From positions 9,967,001-10,027,000 of the forward strand of contig NC_079888.1 of the NCBI RefSeq assembly GCF_029227915.1: DNA of 60,000 bases, written 5' to 3'. Under the pieces are notes generated by a model that saw only the letters and a list, made by a program, of their open reading frames with translations, ran no database searches and was not told the DNA's origin. Every line of letters begins with the position of its first letter. Position 1 is the stretch's first letter. The stretch comes from Hydractinia symbiolongicarpus. Its lineage: Eukaryota > Cnidaria > Hydrozoa > Anthoathecata > Hydractiniidae. Below, in pieces: positions 9,166-21,097 of the stretch. Position numbers and translations under genes: made by a program.

Positions 9166-12100
9166 ATGGCAGCACAGAAAGCAGCAGCGTTTGTGGCTGC
9201 TCTATTATTTGTTGTATTATTGCTGCAAAAACGTTTTTACTTATGCTTAAATGAAAACTATTCGCTTTATTTTAAAAGTGGTATGGATATTGTCGAGAGT
9301 AGTGGTATTTGTAACATTGAATCGTGCTTTTTTACAAGTCTTAACAAAACGCGAGTATATTTCTCAAGACGAAGCAGATGGTTGTTTGTGTTGTTGCTTT
9401 TAAGCGGTGATGTTGAAAAGTGTCCTGGACCTAATGCCACAGATGAAATCCGTGAATTTACTAATGCAAAGGGTATGAATATGTTTCACCTGAACGTTAG
9501 AGGTCTATGGGCAAATTTTGCTGAGATTTCGAACATTCTTATAAACAACAGAAAACGACATTTTTTCTCTTACGGAAATACATACGGGAGATGAACCGGA
9601 GGACATGTTTGCAATTAATGGATACACATTTATACACAAATCTCGTAAATTTAGAAAAGGAGGCGGAGTAGCATTTTATGTTGCTGATCATGTTATTTAT
9701 AAAATGCGACACGATCTAGAAATAAATGAAATTGAAGGTATTTGGTTAGAAATATGTTCAAAAAATGCGAAATCGTATTTACTTTCCGTAATTTATAGAC
9801 CCCCGGATAATTCAAAGTATCTTAATAAAGATTTTTCATCTCTTCTATCTGATGTACTGTCATTAACATTAGACGGTATCAAAGAAGTTATAATCTTAGG
9901 GGACCTTAATGTCGATTTTCTGAAAAAGAACGATCATGTTGGGATTAAAACAGCTTTAACGTTACACGGTTTTAAACAAGTCATTAAATCACCAACCCGA
10001 ATAGTGGAAACGTCACGAACTCTTATCGACATTATCGCTACAACTGATTGCACAGTTATAGCGGATACCAAAGTCATCCCCATTTCTTTTAGTGACCATG
10101 ACCTTATATGTTGTATTATAAAACAACATCACACCCGTTTCGTTAGCAAAACAATAAATTGTCGAAACTATCGAAATTATGACAAAGATAAATTTTGTCA
10201 AACACTTTCATCACAGAATTTTCAAGATGTTTATAATTCAACGAACGTCAATAAAGCATGGTCTTTGTTAAAGGGAATTATATATCGCACCTACGATTCC
10301 ATGGCTCCTTTAATTCGTAAAAAAGTTCGCGGTAAGCCATGTGATTGGATGACTGTTGATCTCAAGAACGAGATGAACTCACGCGACAATTTGTTACGAA
10401 AATCTCGTAAAACCAAATCAGAAGCAGAAATCACCGCTTATAAAAAAATAAGAAACAAGGTTAATAATAAAGTTCGTAAAGCAAAGAATACGTATCAGCG
10501 ACAGTTATTTGAGGAGAACACCGGAAATTCAGAATCCTTCTGGCGGTTGATAAAAAAGTATTTCCACTTAGATCGAACTCTCAAGTGAATACTACTTTAC
10601 AAATCGACGAGAAATTGGTAACCGATCAACATTCTATTGCTAATGCGTTTTGTAGATTTTTTTCTAATGTTGTAAATTCACTTAAAAGATCTGCTTTTGT
10701 GTTGACAAACTCCGTCTGGAAATATCATAAAGAAATACCGAGTAAATCTAACCCAAAATTTCGACTTAAACCAATCACTGTTAATGAAACCATGAAACAT
10801 CTACAATCATTAAAACGTAAAAAGTCTGTTGGGCTAGATGATCTACCATCCTGGTTACTCAAAGACTGCATGGAGGTAATCGCTTCACCACTTACATATA
10901 TTATTAACATGTCTTTTGAAACTTCAACTTTTCCAAGTGACTGGAAACGCACCAAAGTGTTACCACTTTTCAAATCTGGAGCAAAGTCATCTGTTAATAA
11001 CTATAGACCAATATCTGTTATTCCAGCTATATCCAAGGTGATTGAAAAAGTTGTGCATGAACAATTGACTGCATATCTGGAAAGTAACAATTTAATAAAC
11101 AACAACCAGTTCGGTTTCAGGCCTCGTCGCTCAACTGAACTGGCTGCAACAATCTTTATCGACACTGTGAAATTGAAGGTTAACGATGGCAAAATGGTCG
11201 GTGCCGTATTTTTAGACCTCACAAAAGCATTCGACATGTTAAGTCATGGTAAACTACTGTCAAAATTAAGCAGTTTTGGAATTGTTGGAGACGAACACGA
11301 GTGGTTCACAGACTATTTGTTTGGTAGATTTCAGCAAGTTCAATACAAAAATTCTTTGTCTGATGAACATCCAGTCAATAGTGGAGTACCACAAGGGTCA
11401 ATTTTGGGCCCACTACTATTTATTATGTTTTCAATGATCTTTGTACCGTAGTGAAACACTCTGAAGTAGTCAAATATGCAGACGATACTGTTTTATTTGT
11501 TGCTGGTAAGGACTTAGAGATCATAGAAACCCGTCTTTCATCCGACATGAATTGTGTACTTGCATGGTGTTTGGAAAATGAATTAATTTTAAATCTCGGA
11601 GCAGGAAAAACTGAAGCAATGTTATTTGGTTCGAAAAATAACCTCTCTAAACAAAACAGCTCATTAAACGTAACTTACGGCTACCAAACTGTGAGGGTAA
11701 CATCCACGTATAAATATCTTGGTGTACTTATCGAACCATCATTGAATTTGAGCAGCAACTTTGATTTAACGTATCAAAAAGCTTCCGGTAGATTACGTTT
11801 ACTATATCGCATTCGACCGCTGATTACAGATAAAGCTGCATTGGCAATTTTTCAAACAATGATTTAACCAGTATTAACATATTGCGGATTTGTTCACCTT
11901 AAGAATTCTCAGACACAACTACTCAAACTCCAATCTTTACATAGACGAGCAACTTCAATTATTGGAAATCAATTCTTGACACCACCTGATACTGTCAATA
12001 TGATAGAAATGCGAGCTTGTAATTTCATTCGCCGTTGCTTGGACAACGATGTGTGTGAAAATTTTAAAAATAACTTCACAAAAACAAACCACACAAGAAA

Positions 12101-12275
12101 CACACGTAACAACAGAAATAGCTTGAAATTACCTAATCTTCGTTTGGAATATGATCGTGGATCTTTCTGTTACACTGGAGCACATATTTACAATACACTC
12201 CCGTTGGACAGTAGAAAATGTGAATCATACAATATTTTTAAGTCGCAACTGAGAGAATATTATCTGCGTATTTAG
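9166..12275 (+). pseudogene. LINE ORF2-like polyprotein: 2A-like leader, endonuclease, reverse transcriptase
   Basis: The start at 9166 gives a hydrophobic leader followed by a 2A-like motif, then an endonuclease/exonuclease/phosphatase domain (MFHLNVRGL, GGGVAFYV, VIYRPP, LGDLNVDF, SDHDLI). A basic linker (KVRGKPCDWMT, AYKKIRNKV) leads to the RT: NYRPISVIP, FGFRPRRSTELA, FLDLTKAFDM, SGVPQGSILGPLLF and YADD at 11475-11486. The C-terminal part ends YYLRI at 12275. Frameshifts lie near 9590, 10580 and 11435, the last from a one-T deletion relative to the middle tandem copy. A TAA at 11865-11867 replaces the CAA found in the middle copy. Confidence 0.85.
9406..9432 (+). other. 2A-like peptide motif GDVEKCPGP
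   Basis: It follows the hydrophobic stretch LFVLLLLS, as in 2A-like leaders known from CR1/L2-type LINEs. The canonical D-x-E-x-N-P-G-P has Cys in place of Asn, a position normally needed for ribosome skipping, so this copy may be inactive. Confidence 0.7.
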
Positions 12276-12536
12276 TCCTTTTTATGGCTTTTTGTTTGTT
12301 TTTTGTTTTTCGTCTTGATCAACTCATTTTTCTAGTGGGGTATTTTGATTTTTAGCCTTTTGTCTGTGTGTTTTCTGCAGTTTATATATTTTATACTTAC
12401 CGTTTTTATTGTACATTTACATTTTCTTGTTTTATTGTTACTAATATTTTTTTTTATCCTATTTATTCCAAGGAACCATGTTGATAGCAGACTTTATAAT
12501 GTCTGAAATGGCCATCCTTGTAAAACATTTGTGAAA

Positions 12537-12567
<31 letters not shown>

Positions 12568-12593
12568 AGCCACCTCTTTGTAAATTATTTTCG
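12568..12593 (+). repeat. E module right part after LINE (unit 1)
   Basis: GCCACCTCTTTGTAAATT follows the (AAAT)n tail directly and completes the E module interrupted at 9117. Confidence 0.8.
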
Positions 12594-12767
12594 TCATATT
12601 TTTGAGATATACATTTTTTCTATTTGTGTTTGTTCTGTAACCAGTCCGTTTATGTTTGTTAGCTCTGTTTTGTGTTGTATTGTTTGTGATTGAAGAATTG
12701 TTTTTTCTCTTTAAGATTTTCTCAGAGAATAGTTATAGGTCCAAGTTGGACAGTACTCATGCTTGTA

Positions 12768-12890
12768 ATAAGCAAGAAAGTGTATTCAGCACCTTCTTCT
12801 GGGAGCCTAATCCCAATTTTATTTACATCCACCGTCCCTGTAAACAAGATACTTCAGTGCAGCTTGCTGTATTGTAAACCCTTTTCATAA
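12768..12890 (+). repeat. C element (unit 1)
   Basis: It runs from AAGCAAGAAAGTGTATTCAGC to GTGCAGCTTGCTGTATTG and is homologous to 5195-5300. Identical copies lie at 16864-16986 and 20975-21097. Confidence 0.65.
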
Positions 12891-13730
12891 CTAGTCTACA
12901 AAGAAGGCGTGTCAAAGATAAAAGCCAACTAATAATAAATATAAACATGAACAACTCGGCCTGTTAAAACAACTTGAGGCAGTTTTTTTCGGAATTATTT
13001 GTTGTTTGCAGTCCTCACACTTACCATAGCAGTCTTGATTCTCATTCGCTCCTTAAGGTAATCACCACATGCGCATATCGGTTCATATCCACAGGAATGA
13101 TATAACCGCTCTACAGGACGTTACAGTCATGGTCATTACTTGGACGTCTATACCATAAGGTAGTTCGATATTATCTTAATAAAGGAAAAAAAATAATAGC
13201 TTTTGTAGATGTCATACAAGCATTGCCGATATCCCTGCTTGCTTTTTACTTACTACAGAGAAAGCCACATGTATAGGCCATTTTGGACAGAACATCGGTT
13301 TGAAGGTTCTCCAGTTGGTTCTTTGTTAACTTCTTTTTTAAGAATATTAATCTTTATTTGTCAAATTCTTTGCATCGCACCATAAACGTTGTATTTTTCG
13401 CATGTTCCGTAAACAGTGAATATGCCATTTGCTTCTTCTTAGTTACGGGTAGACTTAAACCACTTAGGCACAGACACACAATGTCAACTTCAATTTCATC
13501 GCCAATAACAAACAACATGACAGCGACGAATGATGTGGAAAAAACAGGAAACTGTTATGTATTTTATTTAGGTAAAATAATAAATTTTATTGTTGGTAGG
13601 AACTCGTCCATTTATTTGATATCGCTATTCTCAGGAAACTTTGTCCAATCATTCGCAGAATACTTAGCTCTTTAGCTGAATGTTAAAGCAAAAGATTGTA
13701 GTGGCCCCAGCTTATTTTGAGGTATCCTCA
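12891..13730. other. Unidentified spacer within unit 1
   Basis: No recognised family. Short open frames here recur in all three units only because the DNA is duplicated. None shows a known motif or signal peptide. Confidence 0.5.
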
Positions 13731-13814
13731 ACTGGTAAGACCAGACATGTCATTGGCATGTATGTCAATAATTTTAGGACCAAGCAGAGAGCCCTGTGGA
13801 ACACCTTACTTGAC
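13731..13814 (-). pseudogene. LINE RT scrap (unit 1)
   Basis: Reading the minus strand gives KVK, a stop, then GVPQGSLLGPKIIDIHANDM, the LINE RT box normally followed by the catalytic YADD. Only about 28 codons survive. Copies sit at 17827-17910 and 21938-22021. Confidence 0.65.
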
Positions 13815-14449
13815 TTTAGCAAAAGAAGAGCTATTACTGAAGACGGAAGTAAATTAGGATTGAACACTTCAAAGCTTTGCTAATGTCAAGTAAGATTACT
13901 CAAACATAATTGTTTTGTTTTCTAATGCATCATACCATCTTTCAGAGTAATAAGGTATAAGATATTCGTGGTAAACTTAAAATTGTCATGAATAATTGAA
14001 CATGCAAATCCTTCCAATAGTTTAATTGAAAACGAGAAGAGAAATTGGTTTATAGTTTTTGAGATTTCCTTCCTTTTTTGTAAATAGTTGTCACAACTAG
14101 CCAAAGCACTATTTTGTTATTTTATCGCTTATTCTTCTAACGCATCTGATGGACATAATTTCATTTATTATTGTATATCGGCTCAACAACACGCACAATG
14201 TTTATGCGCACAGAAGCCATTTTGTGTGTAATTTCGATATTTTGGGAGCACCTGTTGTTTTCCTTTAGTGAGGGCTGGAAGAGGCACCTGCAGATTTTTC
14301 TTCTGCTGCAATTTTGTCATAGGCGGTGGCTCATCATTTAATTTCTGACCTACATATACATTTAGACATGTCAAAATGTGTTAGCGAATACGCAAGTTAA
14401 CCCATTTTCCCCACAAAGATATAATAGCCCACATAGTCGATAGCTAAAT

Positions 14450-14565
14450 TTCACACAGTGAAGCCTTTCACGTAGTGGTACCCCCTTCACAGAACCCCAC
14501 CATACCCGGCCTGCCCTCGACAAGGTCACCACTGGTGTCCACGCTGTCACTTTGCGCAAATGTAA
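14450..14565. other. GC-rich island of unknown nature (unit 1)
   Basis: A 115-bp stretch is clearly richer in G+C than its surroundings and has complementary ends (GTGAAG/CTTCAC on the plus strand as AGTGAAGCC...CCCTTCAC). It is conserved in all three units (18546-18660, 22650-22768), with a 15-bp indel at its right edge. It could be an exon or repeat remnant. I recognise no family. Confidence 0.4.
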
Positions 14566-14621
14566 AATGTCATTGATATTCATGTTCCACTAAAAAATGT
14601 CTATTTGAGGAAAGTCGTGTC

Positions 14622-14897
14622 CGTGGCTCTCTGGTGAAATTAAAACAAAAATGAAAGAAAGGGACCATTTTTTGAGAAAAGCAAGGAAATACAACAACAG
14701 TTTTGACTGGGAAAGCTATAAAAGAATCCGTAGTAAAGTCAGCACTCTTTTACGTCAAAGTAAAAAGAAATATCACCAAAATATTTTTACTAAGACAACA
14801 ATGATTCTAATGCATTTTGGAATGAGATTTAAAAAGTTTACCTGGTTAAACCAAAAGAAGATGTTAGTAATGTTATCGATGTTGATGGATGCTTAAT
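14622..14897 (+). pseudogene. LINE endonuclease-RT linker scrap (unit 1)
   Basis: The translation RVRG..., KMKERDHFLRKARKYNN and WESYKRIRSKVSTLLRQSKK matches the linker of the LINE at 10.3-10.5 kb (RNLLRKSRK, AYKKIRNKV) but from a different subfamily. It is truncated both sides and abuts a reversed G-family end. Copies: 18730-19005 and 22834-23108. Confidence 0.7.
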
Positions 14898-15117
14898 CTC
14901 TTATAATAATACAGAGGCTGTGTCTGTCCGTAACAGGCAAAGTGGATATCGTAATTTTCCTTTGATGTCGCCGAAAAACTTTTGTCTAATATGTTAAATT
15001 TTTAGACGTAATGGCGCGACTTCAATAACACTACTTTAACGTCAATATCCTATATTAAATTGATGAAGCCATTACAGTGCACCTAAAACTTTGAGGCCAA
15101 ATAACTTGGAAACAAGG
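14898..15117 (-). repeat. G-family repeat 3' part, reversed (unit 1)
   Basis: Starting at TATAATAATACAG, it reads GTGTCTGTCCGTAACAGGCAAAG and continues to CTTTGAGGCCAAATAACTTGG. This is the reverse complement of 49.45-49.66 kb. Copies: 19006-19225 and 23103-23313. Confidence 0.8.
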
Positions 15118-15479
15118 TGGGCCATCTCTGCAAATGATTCCAATTTAGGCGATAGGTAAAAGTTTTATAAGTATTCTACGCAAACTATCCTCCTTCAAGG
15201 TTCCAGTAAACACTTCTTCATTTCTAAATGCATTAAAAGGCAATGTTTCTAATACAAGGGATGCTGCTTTTAATCCGTTCTCTCAGCAAGATGCCCTAGA
15301 GATTCTTGAGTATCTCATACCAGAGTTGTCCTTAGCCTTTCCTTTCTTTGGTAGATTATTCAACACTCGTGTGAAAATCTGCACTACTTGCAGCGCGTTC
15401 AATAATATTTGCACCTCTGAGCAAGTAAGTCGATTTCTTCAACTGCCCTTGACATCGACTGTACAATCTTCAGTAGATA
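15118..15479 (+). pseudogene. USP deubiquitinase 5' part, truncated (unit 1)
   Basis: It encodes FNPFSQQDALEILEYLIPEL (QDA box) and the first zinc CxxC (CTTC), then breaks at the tandem junction after QSSVD. The Cys box expected upstream in USPs is not present. The frame continues, by chance, into LINE RT of unit 2. Confidence 0.8.
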
Positions 15480-15784
15480 GTGGAGTACCACAAGGGTCAA
15501 TTTTGGGCCCACTACTATTTATTATGTTTTTCAATGATCTTTGTACCGTAGTGAAACACTCTGAAGTAGTCAAATATGCAGACGATACTGTTTTATTTGT
15601 TGCTGGTAAGGACTTAGAGATCATAGAAACCCGTCTTTCATCCGACATGAATTGTGTACTTGCATGGTGTTTGGAAAATGAATTAATTTTAAATCTTGGA
15701 GCAGGAAAAACTGAAGCAATGTTACTTGGTTCGAAAAATAACCTCTCTAAACAAAACAGCTCATTAAACGTAACTTACGGCTAA
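15326..15784 (+). other. Chimeric open frame: USP fused in frame to LINE RT
   Basis: The tandem junction joins USP residues (...TVQSSVD) directly to LINE RT residues (SGVPQGSILG...). The frame stays open through FFNDL and YADDTVLF to a TAA at 15782-15784. It is a by-product of the duplication. Nothing in the sequence indicates that it is expressed. Confidence 0.7.
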
Positions 15785-16663
15785 CAAACTGTGAGGGTAA
15801 CATCCACGTATAAATATCTTGGTGTACTTATCGAACCATCATTGAATTTGAGCAGCAACTTTGATTTAACGTATCAAAAAGCTTCCGGTAGATTACGTTT
15901 ACTATATCGCATTCGACCGCTGATTACAGATAAAGCTGCATTGGCAATTTTTCAAACAATGATTCAACCAGTATTAACATATTGCGGATTTGTTCACCTT
16001 AAGAATTCTCAGACACAACTACTCAAACTCCAATCTTTACATAGACGAGCAACTTCACTTATTGGAAATCAATTCTTGACACCACCTGATACTGTCAATA
16101 TGATAGAAATGCGAGCTTGTAATTTCATTCGCCGTTGCTTGGACAACGATGTGTGTGAAAATTTTAAAAATAACTTCACAAAAACAAACCACACAAGAAA
16201 CACACGTAACAACAGAAATAGCTTGAAATTACCTAATCTTCGTTTGGAATATGATCGTGGATCTTTCTGTTACACTGGAGCACATATTTACAATACACTC
16301 CCGTTGGACAGTAGAAAATGTGAATCATACAATATTTTTAAGTCGCAACTGAGAGAATATTATCTGCGTATTTAGTCCTTTTTATGACTTTTTGTTTGTT
16401 TTTTGTTTTTCGTCTTGATCAACTCATTTTTCTAGTGGGGTATTTTGATTTTTAGCCTTTTGTCTGTGTGTTTTCTGCAGTTTATATATTTTATACTCAC
16501 CGTTTTTATTGTACATTTACATTTTCTTGTTTTATTGTTACTAATATTTTTTTTTATCCTATTTATTCCAAGGAACCATGTTGATAGCAGACTTTATAAT
16601 GTCTGAAATGGCCATCCTTGTAAAACATTTGTGAAATAAATAAATAAATAAATAAATAAATAA
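15480..16663 (+). pseudogene. LINE RT 3' part (unit 2)
   Basis: It carries SGVPQG, FFNDL, YADD and the RT thumb/C-terminus to YYLRI at 16375, then the 3' UTR and (AAAT)n. It has one stop (15782-15784) and otherwise the best-preserved reading frame of the three copies. Confidence 0.85.
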
Positions 16664-16863
16664 AGCCACCTCTTTGTAAATTATTTTCGTCATATTTTTG
16701 AGATATACATTTTTTCTATTTGTGTTTGTTCTGTAACCAGTCCGTTTATGTTTGTTAGCTCTGTTTTGTGTTGTATTGTTTGTGATTGAAGAATTGTTTT
16801 TTCTCTTTAAGATTTTCTCAGAGAATAGTTATAGGTCCAAGTTGGACAGTACTCATGCTTGTA

Positions 16864-16986
16864 ATAAGCAAGAAAGTGTATTCAGCACCTTCTTCTGGGA
16901 GCCTAATCCCAATTTTATTTACATCCACCGTCCCTGTAAACAAGATACTTCAGTGCAGCTTGCTGTATTGTAAACCCTTTTCATAA
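16864..16986 (+). repeat. C element (unit 2)
   Basis: Same as 12768-12890. Confidence 0.65.
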
Positions 16987-17826
16987 CTAGTCTACAAAGA
17001 AGGCGTGTCAAAGATAAAAGCCAACTAATAATAAATATAAACATGAACAACTCGGCCTGTTAAAACAACTTGAGGCAGTTTTTTTCGGAATTATTTGTTG
17101 TTTGCAGTCCTCACACTTACCATAGCAGTCTTGATTCTCATTCGCTCCTTAAGGTAATCACCACATGCGCATATCGGTTCATATCCACAGGAATGATATA
17201 ACCGCTCTACAGGACGTTACAGTCATGGTCATTACTTGGACGTCTATACCATAAGGTAGTTCGATATTATCTTAATAAAGGAAAAAAAATAATAGCTTTT
17301 GTAGATGTCATACAAGCATTGCCGATATCCCTGCTTGCTTTTTACTTACTACAGAGAAAGCCACATGTATAGGCCATTTTGGACAGAACATCGGTTTGAA
17401 GGTTCTCCAGTTGGTTCTTTGTTAACTTCTTTTTTAAGAATATTAATCTTTATTTGTCAAATTCTTTGCATCGCACCATAAACGTTGTATTTTTCGCATG
17501 TTCCGTAAACAGTGAATATGCCATTTGCTTCTTCTTAGTTACGGGTAGACTTAAACCACTTAGGCACAGACACACAATGTCAACTTCAATTTCATCGCCA
17601 ATAACAAACAACATGACAGCGACGAATGATGTGGAAAAAACAGGAAACTGTTATGTATTTTATTTAGGTAAAATAATAAATTTTATTGTTGGTAGGAACT
17701 CGTCCATTTATTTGATATCGCTATTCTCAGGAAACTTTGTCCAATCATTCGCAGAATACTTAGCTCTTTAGCTGAATGTTAAAGCAAAAGATTGTAGTGG
17801 CCCCAGCTTATTTTGAGGTATCCTCA

Positions 17827-17910
17827 ACTGGTAAGACCAGACATGTCATTGGCATGTATGTCAATAATTTTAGGACCAAGCAGAGAGCCCTGTGGAACAC
17901 CTTACTTGAC
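17827..17910 (-). pseudogene. LINE RT scrap (unit 2)
   Basis: Same GVPQGSLLGPK scrap as at 13731-13814. Confidence 0.65.
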
Positions 17911-18729
17911 TTTAGCAAAAGAAGAGCTATTACTGAAGACGGAAGTAAATTAGGATTGAACACTTCAAAGCTTTGCTAATGTCAAGTAAGATTACTCAAA
18001 CATAATTGTTTTGTTTTCTAATGCATCATACCATCTTTCAGAGTAATAAGGTATAAGATATTCGTGGTAAACTTAAAATTGTCATGAATAATTGAACATG
18101 CAAATCCTTCCAATAGTTTAATTGAAAACGAGAAGAGAAATTGGTTTATAGTTTTTGAGATTTCCTTCCTTTTTTGTAAATAGTTGTCACAACTAGCCAA
18201 AGCACTATTTTGTTATTTTATCGCTTATTCTTCTAACGCATCTGATGGACATAATTTCATTTATTATTGTATATCGGCTCAACAACACGCACAATGTTTA
18301 TGCGCACAGAAGCCATTTTGTGTGTAATTTCGATATTTTGGGAGCACCTGTTGTTTTCCTTTAGTGAGGGCTGGAAGAGGCACCTGCAGATTTTTCTTCT
18401 GCTGCAATTTTGTCATAGGCGGTGGCTCATCATTTAATTTCTGACCTACATATACATTTAGACATGTCAAAATGTGTTAGCGAATACGCAAGTTAACCCA
18501 TTTTCCCCACAAAGATATAATAGCCCACATAGTCGATAGCTAAATTTCACACAGTGAAGCCTTTCACGTAGTGGTACCCCCTTCACAGAACCCCACCATA
18601 CCCGGCCTGCCCTCGACAAGGTCACCACTGGTGTCCACGCTGTCACTTTGCGCAAAGCGCTGCCTTAATGTAAAATGTCATTGATATTCATGTTCCACTA
18701 AAAAATGTCTATTTGAGGAAAGTCGTGTC

Positions 18730-19005
18730 CGTGGCTCTCTGGTGAAATTAAAACAAAAATGAAAGAAAGGGACCATTTTTTGAGAAAAGCAAGGAAATAC
18801 AACAACAGTTTTGACTGGGAAAGCTATAAAAGAATCCGTAGTAAAGTCAGCACTCTTTTACGTCAAAGTAAAAAGAAATATCACCAAAATATTTTTACTA
18901 AGACAACAATGATTCTAATGCATTTTGGAATGAGATTTAAAAAGTTTACCTGGTTAAACCAAAAGAAGATGTTAGTAATGTTATCGATGTTGATGGATGC
19001 TTAAT
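18730..19005 (+). pseudogene. LINE linker scrap (unit 2)
   Basis: Same as 14622-14897. Confidence 0.7.
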
Positions 19006-19225
19006 CTCTTATAATAATACAGAGGCTGTGTCTGTCCGTAACAGGCAAAGTGGATATCGTAATTTTCCTTTGATGTCGCCGAAAAACTTTTGTCTAATAT
19101 GTTAAATTTTTAGACGTAATGGCGCGACTTCAATAACACTACTTTAACGTCAATATCCTATATTAAATTGATGAAGCCATTACAGTGCACCTAAAACTTT
19201 GAGGCCAAATAACTTGGAAACAAGG
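19006..19225 (-). repeat. G-family repeat 3' part, reversed (unit 2)
   Basis: Same as 14898-15117. Confidence 0.8.
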
Positions 19226-19587
19226 TGGGCCATCTCTGCAAATGATTCCAATTTAGGCGATAGGTAAAAGTTTTATAAGTATTCTACGCAAACTATCCTC
19301 CTTCAAGGTTCCAGTAAACACTTCTTCATTTCTAAATGCATTAAAAGGCAATGTTTCTAATACAAGGGATGCTGCTTTTAATCCGTTCTCTCAGCAAGAT
19401 GCCCTAGAGATTCTTGAGTATCTCATACCAGAGTTGTCCTTAGCCTTTCCTTTCTTTGGTAGATTATTCAACACTCGTGTGAAAATCTGCACTACTTGCA
19501 GCGCGTTCAATAATATTTGCACCTCTGAGCAAGTAAGTCGATTTCTTCAACTGCCCTTGACATCGACTGTACAATCTTCAGTAGATA
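19226..19587 (+). pseudogene. USP 5' part, truncated (unit 2)
   Basis: Same as 15118-15479. The fusion frame into unit 3 ends early at 19658 because unit 3 carries the one-T deletion in its RT part. Confidence 0.8.
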
Positions 19588-20743
19588 GTGGAGTACCACA
19601 AGGGTCAATTTTGGGCCCACTACTATTTATTATGTTTTCAATGATCTTTGTACCGTAGTGAAACACTCTGAAGTAGTCAAATATGCAGACGATACTGTTT
19701 TATTTGTTGCTGGTAAGGACTTAGAGATCATAGAAACCCGTCTTTCATCCGACATGAATTGTGTACTTGCATGGTGTTTGGAAAATGAATTAATTTTAAA
19801 TCTCGGAGCAGGAAAAACTGAAGCAATGTTATTTGGTTCGAAAAATAACCTCTCTAAACAAAACAGCTCATTAAACGTAACTTACGGCTACCAAACTGTG
19901 AGGGTAACATCCACGTATAAATATCTTGGTGTACTTATCGAACCATCATTGAATTTGAGCAGCAACTTTGATTTAACGTATCAAAAAGCTTCCGGTAGAT
20001 TACGTTTACTATATCGCATTCGACCGCTGATTACAGATAAAGCTGCATTGGCAATTTTTCAAACAATGATTTAACCAGTATTAACATATTGCGGATTTGT
20101 TCACCTTAAGAATTCTCAGACACAACTACTCAAACTCCAATCTTTACATAGACGAGCAACTTCAATTATTCGAAATCAATTCTTGACACCACCTGATACT
20201 GTCAATATGATAGAAATGCGAGCTTGTAATTTCATTCGCCGTTGCTTGGACAACGATGTGTGTGAAAATTTTAAAAATAACTTCACAAAAACAAACCACA
20301 CAAGAAACACACGTAACAACAGAAATAGCTTGAAATTACCTAATCTTCGTTTGGAATATGATCGTGGATCTTTCTGTTACACTGGAGCACATATTTACAA
20401 TACACTCCCGTTGGACAGTAGAAAATGTGAATCATACAATATTTTTAAGTCGCAACTGAGAGAATATTATCTGCGTATTTAGTCCTTTTTATGGCTTTTT
20501 GTTTGTTTTTTGTTTTTCGTCTTGATCAACTCATTTTTCTAGTGGGGTATTTTGATTTTTAGCCTTTTGTCTGTGTGTTTTCTGCAGTTTATATATTTTA
20601 TACTTACCGTTTTTATTGTACATTTACATTTTCTTGTTTTATTGTTACTAATATTTTTTTTTATCCTATTTATTCCAAGGAACCATGTTGATAGCAGACT
20701 TTATAATGTCTGAAATGGCCATCCTTGTAAAACATTTGTGAAA

Positions 20744-20774
<31 letters not shown>

Positions 20775-20775
20775 A
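19588..20775 (+). pseudogene. LINE RT 3' part (unit 3)
   Basis: Same as unit 1, with the frameshift before YADD and the TAA at 20072-20074. Confidence 0.85.
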
Positions 20776-20974
20776 GCCACCTCTTTGTAAATTATTTTCG
20801 TCATATTTTTGAGATATACATTTTTTCTATTTGTGTTTGTTCTGTAACCAGTCCGTTTATGTTTGTTAGCTCTGTTTTGTGTTGTATTGTTTGTGATTGA
20901 AGAATTGTTTTTTCTCTTTAAGATTTTCTCAGAGAATAGTTATAGGTCCAAGTTGGACAGTACTCATGCTTGTA

Positions 20975-21097
20975 ATAAGCAAGAAAGTGTATTCAGCACC
21001 TTCTTCTGGGAGCCTAATCCCAATTTTATTTACATCCACCGTCCCTGTAAACAAGATACTTCAGTGCAGCTTGCTGTATTGTAAACCCTTTTCATAA
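20975..21097 (+). repeat. C element (unit 3)
   Basis: Same as 12768-12890. Confidence 0.65.

Larger units (their letters stand above)
9118..12567 (+). mobile_element. CR1/L2-like LINE retrotransposon, near full length, inactive
   Basis: A non-LTR element with a short 5' UTR, an endonuclease-RT coding region and a 3' UTR ending in an (AAAT)n tract. The left junction GCGGTGGCT and right junction GCCACCTC are the two halves of an E module's terminal stem, which fixes the insertion site. From 11381 onward the element is part of the first copy of the triplicated unit. The coding region is broken, so it cannot move without a helper. Confidence 0.85.
11381..15479 (+). repeat. Tandem unit 1 of 3 (4.1 kb)
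   Basis: The unit runs from the LINE RT box SGVPQG to a point inside a USP gene. In order it holds: LINE 3' part, E-module remnant, C element, unidentified sequence, a minus-strand RT scrap, a GC-rich island, a second LINE scrap, a reversed G-family end and a USP 5' part. Its end joins the start of the next unit at a 3-bp microhomology (ATA, 15477-15479). Units 1-3 are nearly identical. Confidence 0.9.
15480..19587 (+). repeat. Tandem unit 2 of 3 (4.1 kb)
   Basis: Same content and order as unit 1. Differences include an extra T that restores the RT frame, TAC to TAA at 15782-15784, CAA instead of TAA at 15964-15966, a shorter (AAAT)n tract and a 15-bp GCGCTGCCTTA-containing insertion near 18655. 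It ends at 19585-19587 with the same ATA junction. Confidence 0.9.

Noticed and set aside
13358-13883. Open frames of 105 and 67 codons repeated in all three tandem units
   Set aside because: Their conservation is due to DNA duplication. They start at non-ATG codons or lack any motif, and one overlaps a minus-strand RT scrap.
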